Assembly (NCBI GenBank): GCA_046329585.1
Contig: JAXLUI010000001.1
Coordinates: 558,001 to 622,000, forward strand
DNA length: 64,000 nt
DNA from: DLKC01 sp002478885
GTDB taxonomy: Bacteria > Bacteroidota > Bacteroidia > Chitinophagales > Chitinophagaceae
Direction: 5' to 3'
Position 1 is the first letter of the stretch. Every line of letters starts with the position of its first letter. The notes below the pieces were generated by a model, which worked only from the letters and a program-made list of their open reading frames with translations, did no database searches and was not told the origin of the DNA. Of this stretch, positions 8,537 to 17,878 are shown one piece after another. Made by a program: the position numbers and the translations under genes.

Positions 8537-9874
8537 CTAAACCATTTTGAAACTTTCGAGAAACTTAGTCGTGAAGTTCCCTTTTCGGAAATCTTCGTTC
8601 TGCATCAGTTGCAGGTGGAAAGGGATGGTGGTCTTTACTCCTTCAATCACGTACTCGCTCAAAGCGCGATACATGGTATTAATCGCCTCTTCTCTTGTAC
8701 GTGCGATAGCAATGAGTTTTCCTATCATGGAATCGTAGTAAGGAGGAATTACATAACCTGCATACACGTGGCTATCCACACGCACGCCATGTCCACCCGG
8801 GGTGTTCAACGTAGTAATCTTGCCCGGCGATGGCCTGAAGTCGTTATAGGGATCTTCTGCATTAATGCGACATTCAATAGCACACATCTGTGGCGCGTAA
8901 CTTTGACCGGAGATCTTTTCGCCCATTGCGATTTTCAATTGCTCTTTTATAAGGTCGAAGTTAATTACTTCTTCCGTAACGCAATGTTCTACCTGGATAC
9001 GGGTATTCATCTCCATGAAATAAAAATTGCGGTGCTTATCGACAAGAAATTCGATTGTGCCAACGCTTTCATAATTAATGGCAGATGCTGCTTTAATGGC
9101 AGCGGCACCCATCTTTTCCCGCAGTTCGGGTGTCATAAAAGGTGAAGGCGACTCTTCTACCAGTTTCTGGTGCCTTCTTTGGATAGAACAATCTCTTTCA
9201 CTGAGGTGGCACACATTTCCATATTGATCGCCGGCTACCTGTATTTCTATATGGCGTGGTTCCTCTACGAACTTTTCCATATAGATGCCATCATTTTTAA
9301 ACGCAGCAGCTGCTTCGGTTTTGGCCATATTGTAGTTGCGCTCAATTTCAGATTCTTCCCAAACCACACGCATGCCTTTTCCACCACCGCCGGCAGTTGC
9401 CTTTAATATCACAGGGTAACCGACTTCTTTTGCAAGCGTTTTTGCGTGTTCCACACTCTCTAGTAAACCTTCACCACCCGGAACTACGGGAACACCTGCC
9501 TTAATCATCGTCTCCTTAGCGGTGATCTTATCACCCATACTGTTGATCATTTCGGCATTAGGCCCGATAAACTTTATTCCATGATCGGCACATATTTGCG
9601 AAAACTTGGAATTTTCCGCAAGAAATCCATAACCCGGATGAATGGCATCGGCATTGGTAATTTCGGCCGCCGCCATAATATGCGGAATATTGAGGTAAGA
9701 ATCTGTGCTTTGAGGTTTGCCAATACAAACGGCCTCGTCGGCAAATTTTACGTGAAGGCTATCTTTATCGGCGGTTGAGTACACAGCTACTGTCTTAATC
9801 CCCATTTCACGGCAGGTTCTTATCACTCTCAGTGCTATTTCGCCACGATTGGCTATTAATACTTTTTTAAACAT
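8537..9874 (-). CDS. accC: Biotin carboxylase subunit of acetyl-CoA carboxylase
   Basis: 445 residues, normal length. It carboxylates the biotin of AccB with bicarbonate and ATP, the first half-reaction of malonyl-CoA synthesis. Motifs: N-terminal KVLIANRGEIALRVIR, HPGYGFLAEN, the ATP-grasp glycine loop GGGGKGMRVV, ERDCSIQRRHQK, and the catalytic EMNTRIQVEH. It lies 116 nt downstream of accB in the same direction and ends in a strong terminator. Carboxyltransferase genes accA and accD are not nearby. Confidence 0.97.
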   Translation of the reverse strand: MFKKVLIANRGEIALRVIRTCREMGIKTVAVYSTADKDSLHVKFADEAVCIGKPQSTDSYLNIPHIMAAAEITNADAIHPGYGFLAENSKFSQICADHGIKFIGPNAEMINSMGDKITAKETMIKAGVPVVPGGEGLLESVEHAKTLAKEVGYPVILKATAGGGGKGMRVVWEESEIERNYNMAKTEAAAAFKNDGIYMEKFVEEPRHIEIQVAGDQYGNVCHLSERDCSIQRRHQKLVEESPSPFMTPELREKMGAAAIKAASAINYESVGTIEFLVDKHRNFYFMEMNTRIQVEHCVTEEVINFDLIKEQLKIAMGEKISGQSYAPQMCAIECRINAEDPYNDFRPSPGKITTLNTPGGHGVRVDSHVYAGYVIPPYYDSMIGKLIAIARTREEAINTMYRALSEYVIEGVKTTIPFHLQLMQNEDFRKGNFTTKFLESFKMV

Positions 9875-9990
9875 TTTTTCAATTTAGCATTTGAAAATTG
9901 GGTCTTTGAGATTAGGCCAAAATAAAAAGCAATTTGAAACAGCAATGCTCTTATGAACATCTATTAATTTCAAATTGCCTCATTATCAAT

Positions 9991-10461
9991 TTAAGCCGGT
10001 TCTACCAGAAACAGTGGCTGGTCATACTCAACAGGGCTTGCATCTTCTACAAGCACCTTAACTATTTTCCCACTTACTTCACTTTCAATTTCGTTGAACA
10101 GTTTCATAGCTTCTATAATGCAAACCGTTTTACCTGGAGATACCTCATCCCCCACTTCGGCAAAAGCCGGTTTTTCCGGGGAAGATCTCCTGTAAAATGT
10201 ACCTATCATCGGGCTTTTAATAGTAAGCAAATTATCTTGTTTTGGACTTGCGGGAGCGGGTGCCGCAGGGCCATTGACTGTAGGCGCAGCAACCGGTGCG
10301 GGTGCATACACTTGCGGGGTAGGTGCAGCGGCTACTATGGTTTGAACACTTTCTTCCTTCTGTTTAATGGTAATTTTAAAGTCTGGCTCCTCTACACTTA
10401 TCTCGCCGATATTGCTCTTATTAATTATCTTAATAAGCTCCTGAATCTGCTTAAAGTCCAT
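9991..10461 (-). CDS. accB: Biotin carboxyl carrier protein of acetyl-CoA carboxylase
   Basis: 156 residues. The C-terminal biotinyl domain carries the modified lysine K120 in CIIEAMKLFNEI, with the usual SPMIGTFYR strand before it. An Ala/Pro-rich flexible linker spans about residues 43-73, after an N-terminal helix-rich segment. It carries carboxybiotin between AccC and the carboxyltransferase. The order efp-accB-accC is common in bacteria. Confidence 0.97.
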   Translation of the reverse strand: MDFKQIQELIKIINKSNIGEISVEEPDFKITIKQKEESVQTIVAAAPTPQVYAPAPVAAPTVNGPAAPAPASPKQDNLLTIKSPMIGTFYRRSSPEKPAFAEVGDEVSPGKTVCIIEAMKLFNEIESEVSGKIVKVLVEDASPVEYDQPLFLVEPA

Positions 10462-10594
10462 AGTTCAATTTTTTTGGGGTTTCGTAAATTTTTGAGAGAT
10501 TTTACCCTAAAAGGAGGGGCAAAATAGACATTTTTTGACAATAAATGGTCACTTTTTCAAAATGTTGCATATTCTTTTTTGTCTCTATAAATAC

Positions 10595-10626
10595 AAAAAA
10601 CAGGATATGAAAAGTATCCTGTTTTT
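10595..10626 (-). terminator. Terminator after efp
   Basis: AAAAACAGGATA facing TATCCTGTTTTT around a short loop lies 24 nt past the efp stop. A/T runs on both sides make it potentially bidirectional. Either accB has its own promoter or it depends on readthrough. Confidence 0.75.
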
Positions 10627-10649
10627 AGCTTTATTTGATGTTGAATATG

Positions 10650-11216
10650 CTATTCTTTTACCCTTTCAACATATTCGCCGGTCTTGGTATTTACTTTTAT
10701 TATTTCACCCTCATTAACAAAAAGTGGCACATTCACAAAGGCGCCGGTTTCAACAGTAGCCTGCTTAAGAGCGCGGGTTGCGGTATCCCCTCTCACGCCG
10801 GGTTCACAATAGGTAATTAATAAGTTTATTTTTTCCGGCAACTCGGCACCTATCGGTAATTCTGTTTCTGTATTAATGTAAACAAAAACTTCGCTTCCAT
10901 CTTTTAAAAATTGCGGGGCATCGATCATTTGCTCGGCTAATGCAATTTGTTCAAAGGTTTCGTTGTTCATCAGGTTAAAACCCGACTCATCTTTATACAA
11001 ATATTGAAATGCCTTTTTTTCAACTCTTACCGGGTAAATAGTTTCACCGCTATTCCATGTCTTTTCGATTGTGCGGCTATTGTCTACCCCTTTTAATTTC
11101 GCCCAAACTTTAGCAGCGGCACGGGCAGTTTTATTTTCCCCGAATTCCACCACAGAATAAAGGCTTCCATCGAGTTTCAAAATCATTCCTCTGGTAATGT
11201 CAGCGGTATTTGCCAT
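10650..11216 (-). CDS. efp: Elongation factor P with a non-canonical tip loop
   Basis: 188 residues with the three-domain EF-P layout. The C-terminal domain is classical (PGVRGDTATRALKQATVETGAFVNVPLF...GEIIKVNTKTGEYVERV). The domain I tip is not the usual PGKG loop with its modifiable lysine. It reads GENKTARAAAKVWAKL (residues 26-41), closer to the SPTARGAA loop of E. coli YeiP/EfpL, with Arg32 at the expected tip. EF-P relieves ribosome stalling at polyproline. The position beside accB-accC is that of an ordinary efp. The lysine-modifying enzymes may therefore not be needed here, and another EF-P could exist outside the window. Confidence 0.9.
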   Translation of the reverse strand: MANTADITRGMILKLDGSLYSVVEFGENKTARAAAKVWAKLKGVDNSRTIEKTWNSGETIYPVRVEKKAFQYLYKDESGFNLMNNETFEQIALAEQMIDAPQFLKDGSEVFVYINTETELPIGAELPEKINLLITYCEPGVRGDTATRALKQATVETGAFVNVPLFVNEGEIIKVNTKTGEYVERVKE

Positions 11217-11240
11217 AATGGTAATTTTTTAATCAGGGCG

Positions 11241-11248
11241 CAAAAGTA
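11241..11248 (-). promoter_or_regulatory. Candidate -7 element for efp
   Basis: TACTTTTG on the minus strand matches the Bacteroidota TAnnTTTG consensus, 25 nt before the efp ATG. No convincing -33 TTTG was found at the expected distance. Confidence 0.35.
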
Positions 11249-11540
11249 GGCAATGCGTGTTAAAAAACGCTATTTGCGAACCGCTAATTAAACACTTACC
11301 ATAAAATCATCATTGGCACACTACAGTAAATATTAACTGCCAAAAGCTACGTTCTACGGGCAATTATCATTATTTTGTAAACATTTTCAGAGCTGAAATT
11401 TTAATTGTCGGATTAATAACTTTTTAATTATTTTCGTTTATCCAAAGGAACAGTGCTACCATTCCTGAACGTTTAGGGGTAAATGTTTTTGGTTTTTGGA
11501 TAACTGCTTTTGGCCCTTTTTTTATTTTAATTTATAAACC
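11249..11540. promoter_or_regulatory. Divergent control region between efp and the RRM gene
   Basis: About 290 nt of AT-rich DNA between divergent genes. It must hold the promoters of both. No gene or clear operator is seen. Confidence 0.4.
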
Positions 11541-11930
11541 ATGAACATTTACATTGGCAATCTTAACTGGAAAATGACCAGTGAGGACCTCAGTAACCTT
11601 TTCTCTCCCTACGGCGAAGTGGTTTCTGCAAAAATCGTAACAGACAAATTCAACAACAATCGCAGCAAGGGCTTTGGTTTTGTTGAAATGAGTGACGATG
11701 AGGCAGCCCGCAACGCAATCAGCAACCTGAATGATACCGAAATTTTGGGTCGCAAAATTGTAGTGAACGAATCAGCACCACGCAAAGAAGGCGAAGGTGG
11801 TGGTGGCGGCTACAAAAAGAAAAGCTTTGGCGGCGGCGGTGGCTTTAGCCGTGGCGGAAGCAGCGGCGGCGGTGGCTTCAACCGTAACCGTGGCGGAAGC
11901 GGAGGTGGCGGAGGTTACAACCGTTACTAA
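11541..11930 (+). CDS. RRM RNA-binding protein with a Gly-rich tail
   Basis: 129 residues. One RRM domain spans residues 1-80: RNP2 is IYIGNL and RNP1 is KGFGFVEM. The tail, from about residue 88, is an RGG/GGGG low-complexity region ending in YNRY. This architecture is typical of Bacteroidota and cyanobacterial Rbp proteins, which bind single-stranded RNA and are often cold-induced. The long 5' region would suit RNA-level control, but no specific element is visible. It is monocistronic with its own terminator. Confidence 0.93.
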   Translation: MNIYIGNLNWKMTSEDLSNLFSPYGEVVSAKIVTDKFNNNRSKGFGFVEMSDDEAARNAISNLNDTEILGRKIVVNESAPRKEGEGGGGGYKKKSFGGGGGFSRGGSSGGGGFNRNRGGSGGGGGYNRY

Positions 11931-11952
11931 CAGTGAAAAACAAAAAAAACTT

Positions 11953-11983
11953 AAAGTCTGGCAATGCCAGACTTTTTTTTTCT
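11953..11983 (+). terminator. Terminator after the RRM gene
   Basis: AAAGTCTGGC-aat-GCCAGACTTTTTTTT lies 22 nt after the stop; strong stem with a T tract. Confidence 0.92.
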
Positions 11984-12020
11984 ATTTCTTAACCCAGCTT
12001 TAGCTCAAATAGCAACAGCC

Positions 12021-12160
12021 ATTGCGTCGCACTCTTGTACTTTCATTTTTAATTCAGCAATGTTGACTTATATAACCAGCCGCACATATGCAAACTTGCT
12101 AACGGAGGAACAGTATCTTGCTCAATCTGTGCAATACAGATGAACGGATTGCGACGCAAC
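12021..12160. repeat. Inverted pair of the interspersed repeat
   Basis: The left core 12021-12040 (ATTGCGTCGCACTCTTGTAC) and the decayed right core 12141-12160 (TGAACGGATTGCGACGCAAC) are separated by 100 nt. The pair lies after the RRM gene terminator and before the hydrolase gene. Apart from the pair, the 333-nt gap 11931-12263 holds only that terminator. Confidence 0.85.
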
Positions 12161-12263
12161 AAAGCCTAATCAAGGCTTAAAAGCCGGTATTTAAATGTAT
12201 TTTGACTTATTCAACTAAAAAACAGACATTACACAAGTAACTTTGCAGCGTCTGAAATTGAAA

Positions 12264-13070
12264 ATGGAAAAACAATTTGCTTATAAGAGTGCGACAATTT
12301 GCTATGACTCGGTTGGTGAAGGTCTTCCCGTGATATTGCTTCATGGATTTGGTGAGGACCGAACAATTTGGAAAGACCAGGTGGAGTTTATGCAACGTAT
12401 TTGCCGGGTAATTACACCCGATCTGCCGGGCACAGGTAAATCGCCCGTTTCGGATGATTTCTTTGTAAACACAATTGAGTATTATGCCGATTGTGTAAAA
12501 GCCCTTCTGGCAGAGGAAAATATAAGTACTTGCATAGTGTTGGGGCATAGCATGGGGGGATATATTACTTTGAGTTTTGCTGAAAAATACAAAGAAAACC
12601 TATCAGGATTTGGCCTGGTTCATTCAACCGCCTTCGCTGATAGTAATGAAAAGAAGCAGTCAAGGCAGAAGGCTATTGCTTTAATGGAAGAATACGGTGC
12701 TTATGCTTTTCTAAAAACTGTTACCCCCAATCTGTTTGGGTCAGCCTTTAAAAAAAGGCATCCGGAAAAGGTGGACGCGCAGATAGAACAGGGTAATAAA
12801 TTTTCGGTGCCGGCGTTACAACAATATTACACTGCGATGATGAACCGCCCGGACAGAAGCTTTGTATTGACGACTTCATGCCTGCCGGTTTTATTTATAA
12901 TAGGTTCTGAAGATATTGCCGCGCCGATGAGCGACGTTTTACAGCAAGTGCACTTGCCGGAAAAGTCGTACGTGCACATTCTTGAAAATACCGGGCATAT
13001 GGGCATGTTGGAAGCAACCGAAAAAGTTAACGCAGCATTATCTGAATTTATTAAAGACATAAAAGCGTAA
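12264..13070 (+). CDS. Alpha/beta hydrolase
   Basis: 268 residues from the ATG at 12264 (MEKQFAYKSA); an upstream in-frame TTG is less likely. The oxyanion region is LLHGFGEDRTIW, the nucleophile elbow is LGHSMGG (Ser), and a C-terminal ENTGHMGM supplies the catalytic His. The fold and triad are clear. The substrate is unknown: it could be an ester or lactone hydrolase. The stop is directly followed by the ATG of the next gene (TAAATG), so they are co-transcribed, although a functional link is not obvious. Confidence 0.88.
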   Translation: MEKQFAYKSATICYDSVGEGLPVILLHGFGEDRTIWKDQVEFMQRICRVITPDLPGTGKSPVSDDFFVNTIEYYADCVKALLAEENISTCIVLGHSMGGYITLSFAEKYKENLSGFGLVHSTAFADSNEKKQSRQKAIALMEEYGAYAFLKTVTPNLFGSAFKKRHPEKVDAQIEQGNKFSVPALQQYYTAMMNRPDRSFVLTTSCLPVLFIIGSEDIAAPMSDVLQQVHLPEKSYVHILENTGHMGMLEATEKVNAALSEFIKDIKA

Positions 13071-15728
13071 ATGAGAAAGGCTTTTTTGATTTTTTTATTA
13101 TCGTTCTTAATACTTGACAGTTACGCGTCACACATAGTCGGGGGTGAAGTTTATTATACCTATCTCGGAGCAGGGTCGACTCCCGGTAAAAGTAAATACC
13201 GCGTCTTTTTGAGATTATTCAGAGATTGCAATGTTCAATGCGGCGGAAGCACCAATGTTGCCTGTCTGCCACTGACCGCCATGATCGGAATATTTGTTAA
13301 TGAAGACCCTTATGACAACACGATCGACCTGCCCATGCCATTCGACCATGAAGAAACAATCAGTTTATCTACTTACCCTGCCTGTATTTCAACGAGGCCT
13401 TCTGTTTGTTATGAAATAAAAACTTACGCCAATACCGTGGAGTTGGCTGATAATACAGCCGGCTATGTGCTGAGCTACCAGAATTGCTGCAGGGCTGTAT
13501 CGCAGAATGTGTTGTCAAATGCTTCCACGCTCAATGGGGTTCCCGGCGCTACCTATACAGCCACAATTCCCGGCACACAAAGCCTTGCCAGCGGTTACAA
13601 CTCAAGTGCTGTTTTTAATTTGAAAGACACCAGCCTTGTTTGCTACCAAAGCAATTTCACCATCGATTTCAGCGCCGTTGATCCGGATGGGGATTCATTA
13701 TCGTACGAATTCGCCCCGGCTTACGATGGCGGCAACTTTATTTCTTCACTCGACGGGCAGGCTGCAGGCCCCCCTATATACAACGACGTCGATTATAATT
13801 TTAATAACGGATTTTCTGGTATTCAGCCACTCGGAAAAAATGTGACCATTAATTCAAAAACAGGCCTCATCAGCGGGCTAAGCCCTGCAATAGCCGGCCG
13901 ATATGTAGTGAATGTTTTAGTAAATGAATGGAGAAACGGGACAAAAATATCTGTGCACCAGAAGGACTTTATTATGCGGGTCGAACAATGCAAAGTTCCG
14001 CAGGCACAATTAAAACCTAGCTATCAAACCTGCGATGGGTTTAATCTAACTTTTCAAAACGAGTCGCCACTTGACAACATAACTTCTTATTACTGGGATT
14101 TCGGCGACCCAAAAAATGCGGCTGACACATCAATTGACCCAACACCCGAATATTCTTTTTCAGATTCCGGCACTTACAAGGTTACGCTTATTACCAACAG
14201 GGGGCAGCAGTGCTCTGATACCGCTTCTACCCTTGCAAAGGTTTACCCGGGTTTTATTCCCGATTTTAAAGTAACCGGAAGTTGTTCTATTAACCCGTAT
14301 ACGTTTATTGACCTTACTACATCGAAATATGGTTTCGTTGACAGCTGGCATTGGAATTTCGGTGATATTTCAACCACCAGTGACACCTCCATTTTAAGAA
14401 ATGCGACCTATTTGTATCCATCCGCCCAGGACGTAGATGTGCAGTTGATCGTAACAAACAGCAAAGGCTGCACCGACACCATTGCCAAACAGGTAACCAT
14501 CTCAGATAAACCAGCCATTTTGCTTCCGTTCAGCGATACACTTATTTGCGTAAAAGACACCTTGCAATTGCATGCGTCAACTGTTACAGGTACAGGTACA
14601 TTTTCGTGGTCGCCATTGTCTTCAATCGACAATCCCAATATACCAGATCCATTTGTTTACCCGGTGTCAACAACCAATTATATCGTAGCGGTGAATGAAA
14701 AGGGCTGTATCAATTCCGACACAGTAACCGTGAACGTGGTATCGGCGGTATCTTTAAATATTGGAGCAGATACAACCATTTGCCTTACCGACGGTATTCG
14801 ATTAAACCCAAGCACGAACGGATTAAAATTTTTATGGTCGCCATCGCAAGGCGTTAGCGACGTTACCGCGCTAAACCCCATTATAACACCGCTGTCAAAT
14901 TCCCAATACAAGCTCCAGGCTTTTATTGGCGGCTGTTCGGCTACCGATGCCATAAATATCACAGCAGTTCCATATCCACAGGCAAATGCAGGCCCCGATG
15001 TAAGTATATGTTTTGGCAAAACAACGCTGCTGCAAGCCAGTATTGTGGCAACAAACTTTGCATGGTCACCTCTTAATTCTCTTATAAAAGCGACAACGCT
15101 TAGCCCGGTTGCAGGGCCGCAAAGCACCACTTCATACATACTTACTGTCACGGATGATAAAGGTTGCCCAAAACCAGTAAGCGACACAATAACGGTTACC
15201 GTAATTCCCCCGGTGCAAGCCTTTGCAGGCCATGATACAACCATCGTCATAAATGAGCCGTTGCAACTAAATGCGACAGGTGGTTCGTTGTACGCCTGGT
15301 CTCCTTCAACAGGTATGAACAACACGCAAATTGCAAACCCGGTGGTTACGCTTGGCCCTGAGATCGACTCCATTATTTATACTGTTACGGTAAGTACGCC
15401 GGAAGGATGCTCCGCGAAAGACAACATGAAAGTGATTGTTTACAAATCAACGCCCGATATATTCATACCAACTGCGTTCACGCCAAACAGTGATGGTCTC
15501 AACGATATTCTTCGGCCGAAGCCCGTTGGCATGAAGCAATTTAATTATTTCAGGGTGTTCAACCGGTGGGGTAATATGTTGTATAGCACCAGCCAGGAAG
15601 GCCAGGGCTGGGATGGCAATTTTGCCGGCGAACAGCAAGCCGCGGGCACTTATGTGTTCATCGCCCAGGCGGTAGATTACAATGGCAAACTGGTTACCAA
15701 AAAAGGCTCTTTTGTTTTGATCAGGTAA
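13071..15728 (+). CDS. Large secreted PKD-repeat protein, T9SS type B sorting domain
   Basis: 885 residues. A signal peptide (about 1-19) is followed by HIVGGEVYYTYL, a common N-terminus of Cytophaga-type adhesins. PKD domains occur at about 325-485 (YYWDFGDP, WHWNFGDI), then about four imperfect Ig-like repeats of 80-90 residues with the pattern W-S-P...N-P...V/T-x-Y...G-C. The C-terminal 85 residues start at FIPTAFTPNSDGLND and contain FNRWGNMLY and GWDGNF, the gliding-motility-associated (type B) T9SS sorting domain. It should be exported by the SprA-containing translocon and anchored or released at the surface. Likely an adhesin or scaffold; no catalytic domain was noticed. Confidence 0.92.
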   Translation: MRKAFLIFLLSFLILDSYASHIVGGEVYYTYLGAGSTPGKSKYRVFLRLFRDCNVQCGGSTNVACLPLTAMIGIFVNEDPYDNTIDLPMPFDHEETISLSTYPACISTRPSVCYEIKTYANTVELADNTAGYVLSYQNCCRAVSQNVLSNASTLNGVPGATYTATIPGTQSLASGYNSSAVFNLKDTSLVCYQSNFTIDFSAVDPDGDSLSYEFAPAYDGGNFISSLDGQAAGPPIYNDVDYNFNNGFSGIQPLGKNVTINSKTGLISGLSPAIAGRYVVNVLVNEWRNGTKISVHQKDFIMRVEQCKVPQAQLKPSYQTCDGFNLTFQNESPLDNITSYYWDFGDPKNAADTSIDPTPEYSFSDSGTYKVTLITNRGQQCSDTASTLAKVYPGFIPDFKVTGSCSINPYTFIDLTTSKYGFVDSWHWNFGDISTTSDTSILRNATYLYPSAQDVDVQLIVTNSKGCTDTIAKQVTISDKPAILLPFSDTLICVKDTLQLHASTVTGTGTFSWSPLSSIDNPNIPDPFVYPVSTTNYIVAVNEKGCINSDTVTVNVVSAVSLNIGADTTICLTDGIRLNPSTNGLKFLWSPSQGVSDVTALNPIITPLSNSQYKLQAFIGGCSATDAINITAVPYPQANAGPDVSICFGKTTLLQASIVATNFAWSPLNSLIKATTLSPVAGPQSTTSYILTVTDDKGCPKPVSDTITVTVIPPVQAFAGHDTTIVINEPLQLNATGGSLYAWSPSTGMNNTQIANPVVTLGPEIDSIIYTVTVSTPEGCSAKDNMKVIVYKSTPDIFIPTAFTPNSDGLNDILRPKPVGMKQFNYFRVFNRWGNMLYSTSQEGQGWDGNFAGEQQAAGTYVFIAQAVDYNGKLVTKKGSFVLIR

Positions 15729-15783
15729 GTAATTCAGGTACCTTTTCTCTTGTTACCCGACACCAAATCGTTTGTTAAATTTA

Positions 15784-15938
15784 GTTGCGTCGCACTCTTG
15801 TACTGCAGAATAAATATGAGCTGCCAGCGGCGTGTTGCAAGTAGCAGCACTATTTTCAAAAGCTTTGATGTTTTATTTTACCGCGCTAAAATTACTGTTT
15901 GCCGCCCAAAGTTTTACAGCACAAGTGAGTGACACAAC
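15784..15938. repeat. Inverted pair of the interspersed repeat
   Basis: The left core 15784-15803 matches the consensus. The right core 15919-15938 is the GTGTCAC subtype (GCACAAGTGAGTGACACAAC). The spacer is 115 nt, and the pair begins 56 nt after the stop of the type B protein. The 301-nt gap 15729-16029 holds nothing else except a TATTTTTG at 15976-15983 that could be a -7 element for the SDR gene. Confidence 0.9.
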
Positions 15939-16029
15939 AGGCGACGCTATGAAAATATACAGCCGACCCAATTAATATTTTTGCCTTCTTAAAAATATAG
16001 CATAATAAGCTCCTCTTTATCTTTACCGC

Positions 16030-16788
16030 ATGGAGAAAATTATTTTAGTTACCGGCGCAACATCAGGGTTTGGAAAAGCGATCGCTGAAAAATTTGCAGT
16101 CAACGGATGGAACTGTATAATTACCGGCCGAAGAGCAGACCGGCTTATGCAACTTGCCTCAACATTGCAGAGTGAACACGAAGTGAAGATATTACCACTT
16201 GTTTTTGATGTGCAGGATAAAGATGCCGTATTTCAAGAACTGGGTAACCTGCCTGATGAGTGGCAATCGATCGACGTGCTTGTCAACAATGCAGGGCTTG
16301 CGCTGGGCCGCGATCCATTCGATGCAGCATCGCTCGCTGACTGGGAAACAATGATCGATACCAATGTAAAAGGTTTGCTTTATGTGTCAAAAGCCGTATT
16401 GCCTTACCTGGTAAAAAAAGGAAGTGGCCACATCATCAATATGGGTTCTACTGCGGCGAAAGAAGTTTACCCGAATGGTAACGTGTATTGTGCATCGAAG
16501 TCTGCGGTTGAAGCTATCAGCAAAGCGCAGCGTATAGACCTGTTACCATATAAAATAAAAGTGACTGCATTGCATCCCGGCGCTGTTGACACCGAGTTTT
16601 CCATCGTGCGTTTTAAAGGCGATAATGCAAAAGCCGAGGCTGTATACGCCGGTTACGAACCGCTGCATGCAACTGACATTGCCGACGTATGTTATTATTG
16701 CGCCACACTTCCGGCCCATGTTTGCATTAACGACCTTGTAATAACCTGTACCTCGCAGGCAAATTCTTTATTCACTTTTAAAGGATAA
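16030..16788 (+). CDS. Short-chain dehydrogenase/reductase, YdfG-like
   Basis: 252 residues. Rossmann motif TGATSGFGKA (8-17), NADP-favouring GRRADR after the second strand, NNAG, catalytic Ser in NMGSTAAKE, and YCASK with the Tyr/Lys pair. The ending, which includes the LHPGAVDTEFSIVRF block, matches the YdfG/serine-3-dehydrogenase branch that oxidises 3-hydroxy acids such as L-allo-threonine or 3-hydroxypropionate. The exact substrate cannot be read from sequence. It is convergent with the downstream diheme peroxidase gene, 16 nt apart. Confidence 0.9.
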   Translation: MEKIILVTGATSGFGKAIAEKFAVNGWNCIITGRRADRLMQLASTLQSEHEVKILPLVFDVQDKDAVFQELGNLPDEWQSIDVLVNNAGLALGRDPFDAASLADWETMIDTNVKGLLYVSKAVLPYLVKKGSGHIINMGSTAAKEVYPNGNVYCASKSAVEAISKAQRIDLLPYKIKVTALHPGAVDTEFSIVRFKGDNAKAEAVYAGYEPLHATDIADVCYYCATLPAHVCINDLVITCTSQANSLFTFKG

Positions 16789-16804
16789 TTCTGGCCTTAA
16801 AAGA

Positions 16805-17878
16805 TTAGTTCGATTTATGTATATCAGGCTGGGCCGCCGGCATTCTTGTTTCGAAGCCTGGTGGGGCAAATCGCGGATTATTGATAAAGGCTGAATCCGT
16901 CAGCGATTTCATAAATGCGGTTAATTGTCCTATCTCAAAATTACTGAGTGGAATTCCATGTTTAACGGATGAATCAACAGAAGCGCCTGCAGGATTACTG
17001 TGCCTGTAAAACTCCATTACATCAAGCAGTGTATAAAATCTTCCATCGTGCGAATAAGGAAAACTGAGCGCCACGTTGCGAAGACTAGGCACTTTAAATT
17101 TCAGGGAGTCTGATGATTTGCTGGTGATTTTCATTCTTCCTTTATCATGCAGAAAATCATCTTCGGGCAAGCCAATATTGCGGTAACTATAATCGGTGAA
17201 TAATGGCTCGGTGTGGCAGCCAATACATTTTTTCTGGAAAATCTGGTAGCCCAGCCGCTGTGGCAAATTAAAACTGTCTTCTCCCCTTTTTACCCGGTCG
17301 TATTTGCTGTTGTTACTTACCAACATGACCACAAATTGGCTGATTGCTTTGGTCATGCGCTGCGTATTGATGGTCTCATCGCCAAAGGCAGCCTTGAACA
17401 TTCTTCTATACCCGGTATCGGCTTTTAGTTTTGAAATTACATTCCCAATTGTCTCAGCCATTTCATTGGTATCTGTAATGGGCGCCAACGGTTGGGCGTC
17501 CAGGTGGTTGATGCCGCCATCCCACATAAATTCGGGCTGCCATGCAAGATTGAACAGCGCAGGTGCATTGCGTCTTGTAAACGAGTTATTGTTGCCGTGG
17601 CTCAATTCATGGTCATAGGTTGCAAATGCTGCAAACTGCTGGTGACAGGATGCGCAGGCGAAATTGCCATCTTTACTTAAGCGGCCGTCATAGAACAATT
17701 TTCTTCCAAGTTGAAAGCCTTCTTCTGTTATTGGATTGCTTTTAAAATCGTACACGGGTTGCGGCCAGCCTTTCGGCACAGTAAAGCTAATTGAATGAAC
17801 CGCAGGTTTCCGATCATGCCATGAAATGGCAACCAGCAAAATCAATGCAACAAATAATATAGTGCTTATCCACTTCAT
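16805..17878 (-). CDS. Diheme cytochrome c peroxidase (MauG/MbnH-like)
   Basis: 357 residues with an N-terminal membrane or signal segment. Two heme c sites: CASCH in FACASCHQQF and CIGCH in QKKCIGCHTE. Other family blocks are LGRKLFYDGRLS, RNAPALFNLAWQPEFMWDGG, and HDGRFYTLLDVMEFY. It overlaps the upstream MbnP-like gene by 4 nt. In characterised pairs MbnH, a MauG relative, oxidises a tryptophan of its partner MbnP to kynurenine, creating a copper site. The pairing here supports MbnH-like activity over simple peroxide removal. Confidence 0.9.
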   Translation of the reverse strand: MKWISTILFVALILLVAISWHDRKPAVHSISFTVPKGWPQPVYDFKSNPITEEGFQLGRKLFYDGRLSKDGNFACASCHQQFAAFATYDHELSHGNNNSFTRRNAPALFNLAWQPEFMWDGGINHLDAQPLAPITDTNEMAETIGNVISKLKADTGYRRMFKAAFGDETINTQRMTKAISQFVVMLVSNNSKYDRVKRGEDSFNLPQRLGYQIFQKKCIGCHTEPLFTDYSYRNIGLPEDDFLHDKGRMKITSKSSDSLKFKVPSLRNVALSFPYSHDGRFYTLLDVMEFYRHSNPAGASVDSSVKHGIPLSNFEIGQLTAFMKSLTDSAFINNPRFAPPGFETRMPAAQPDIHKSN

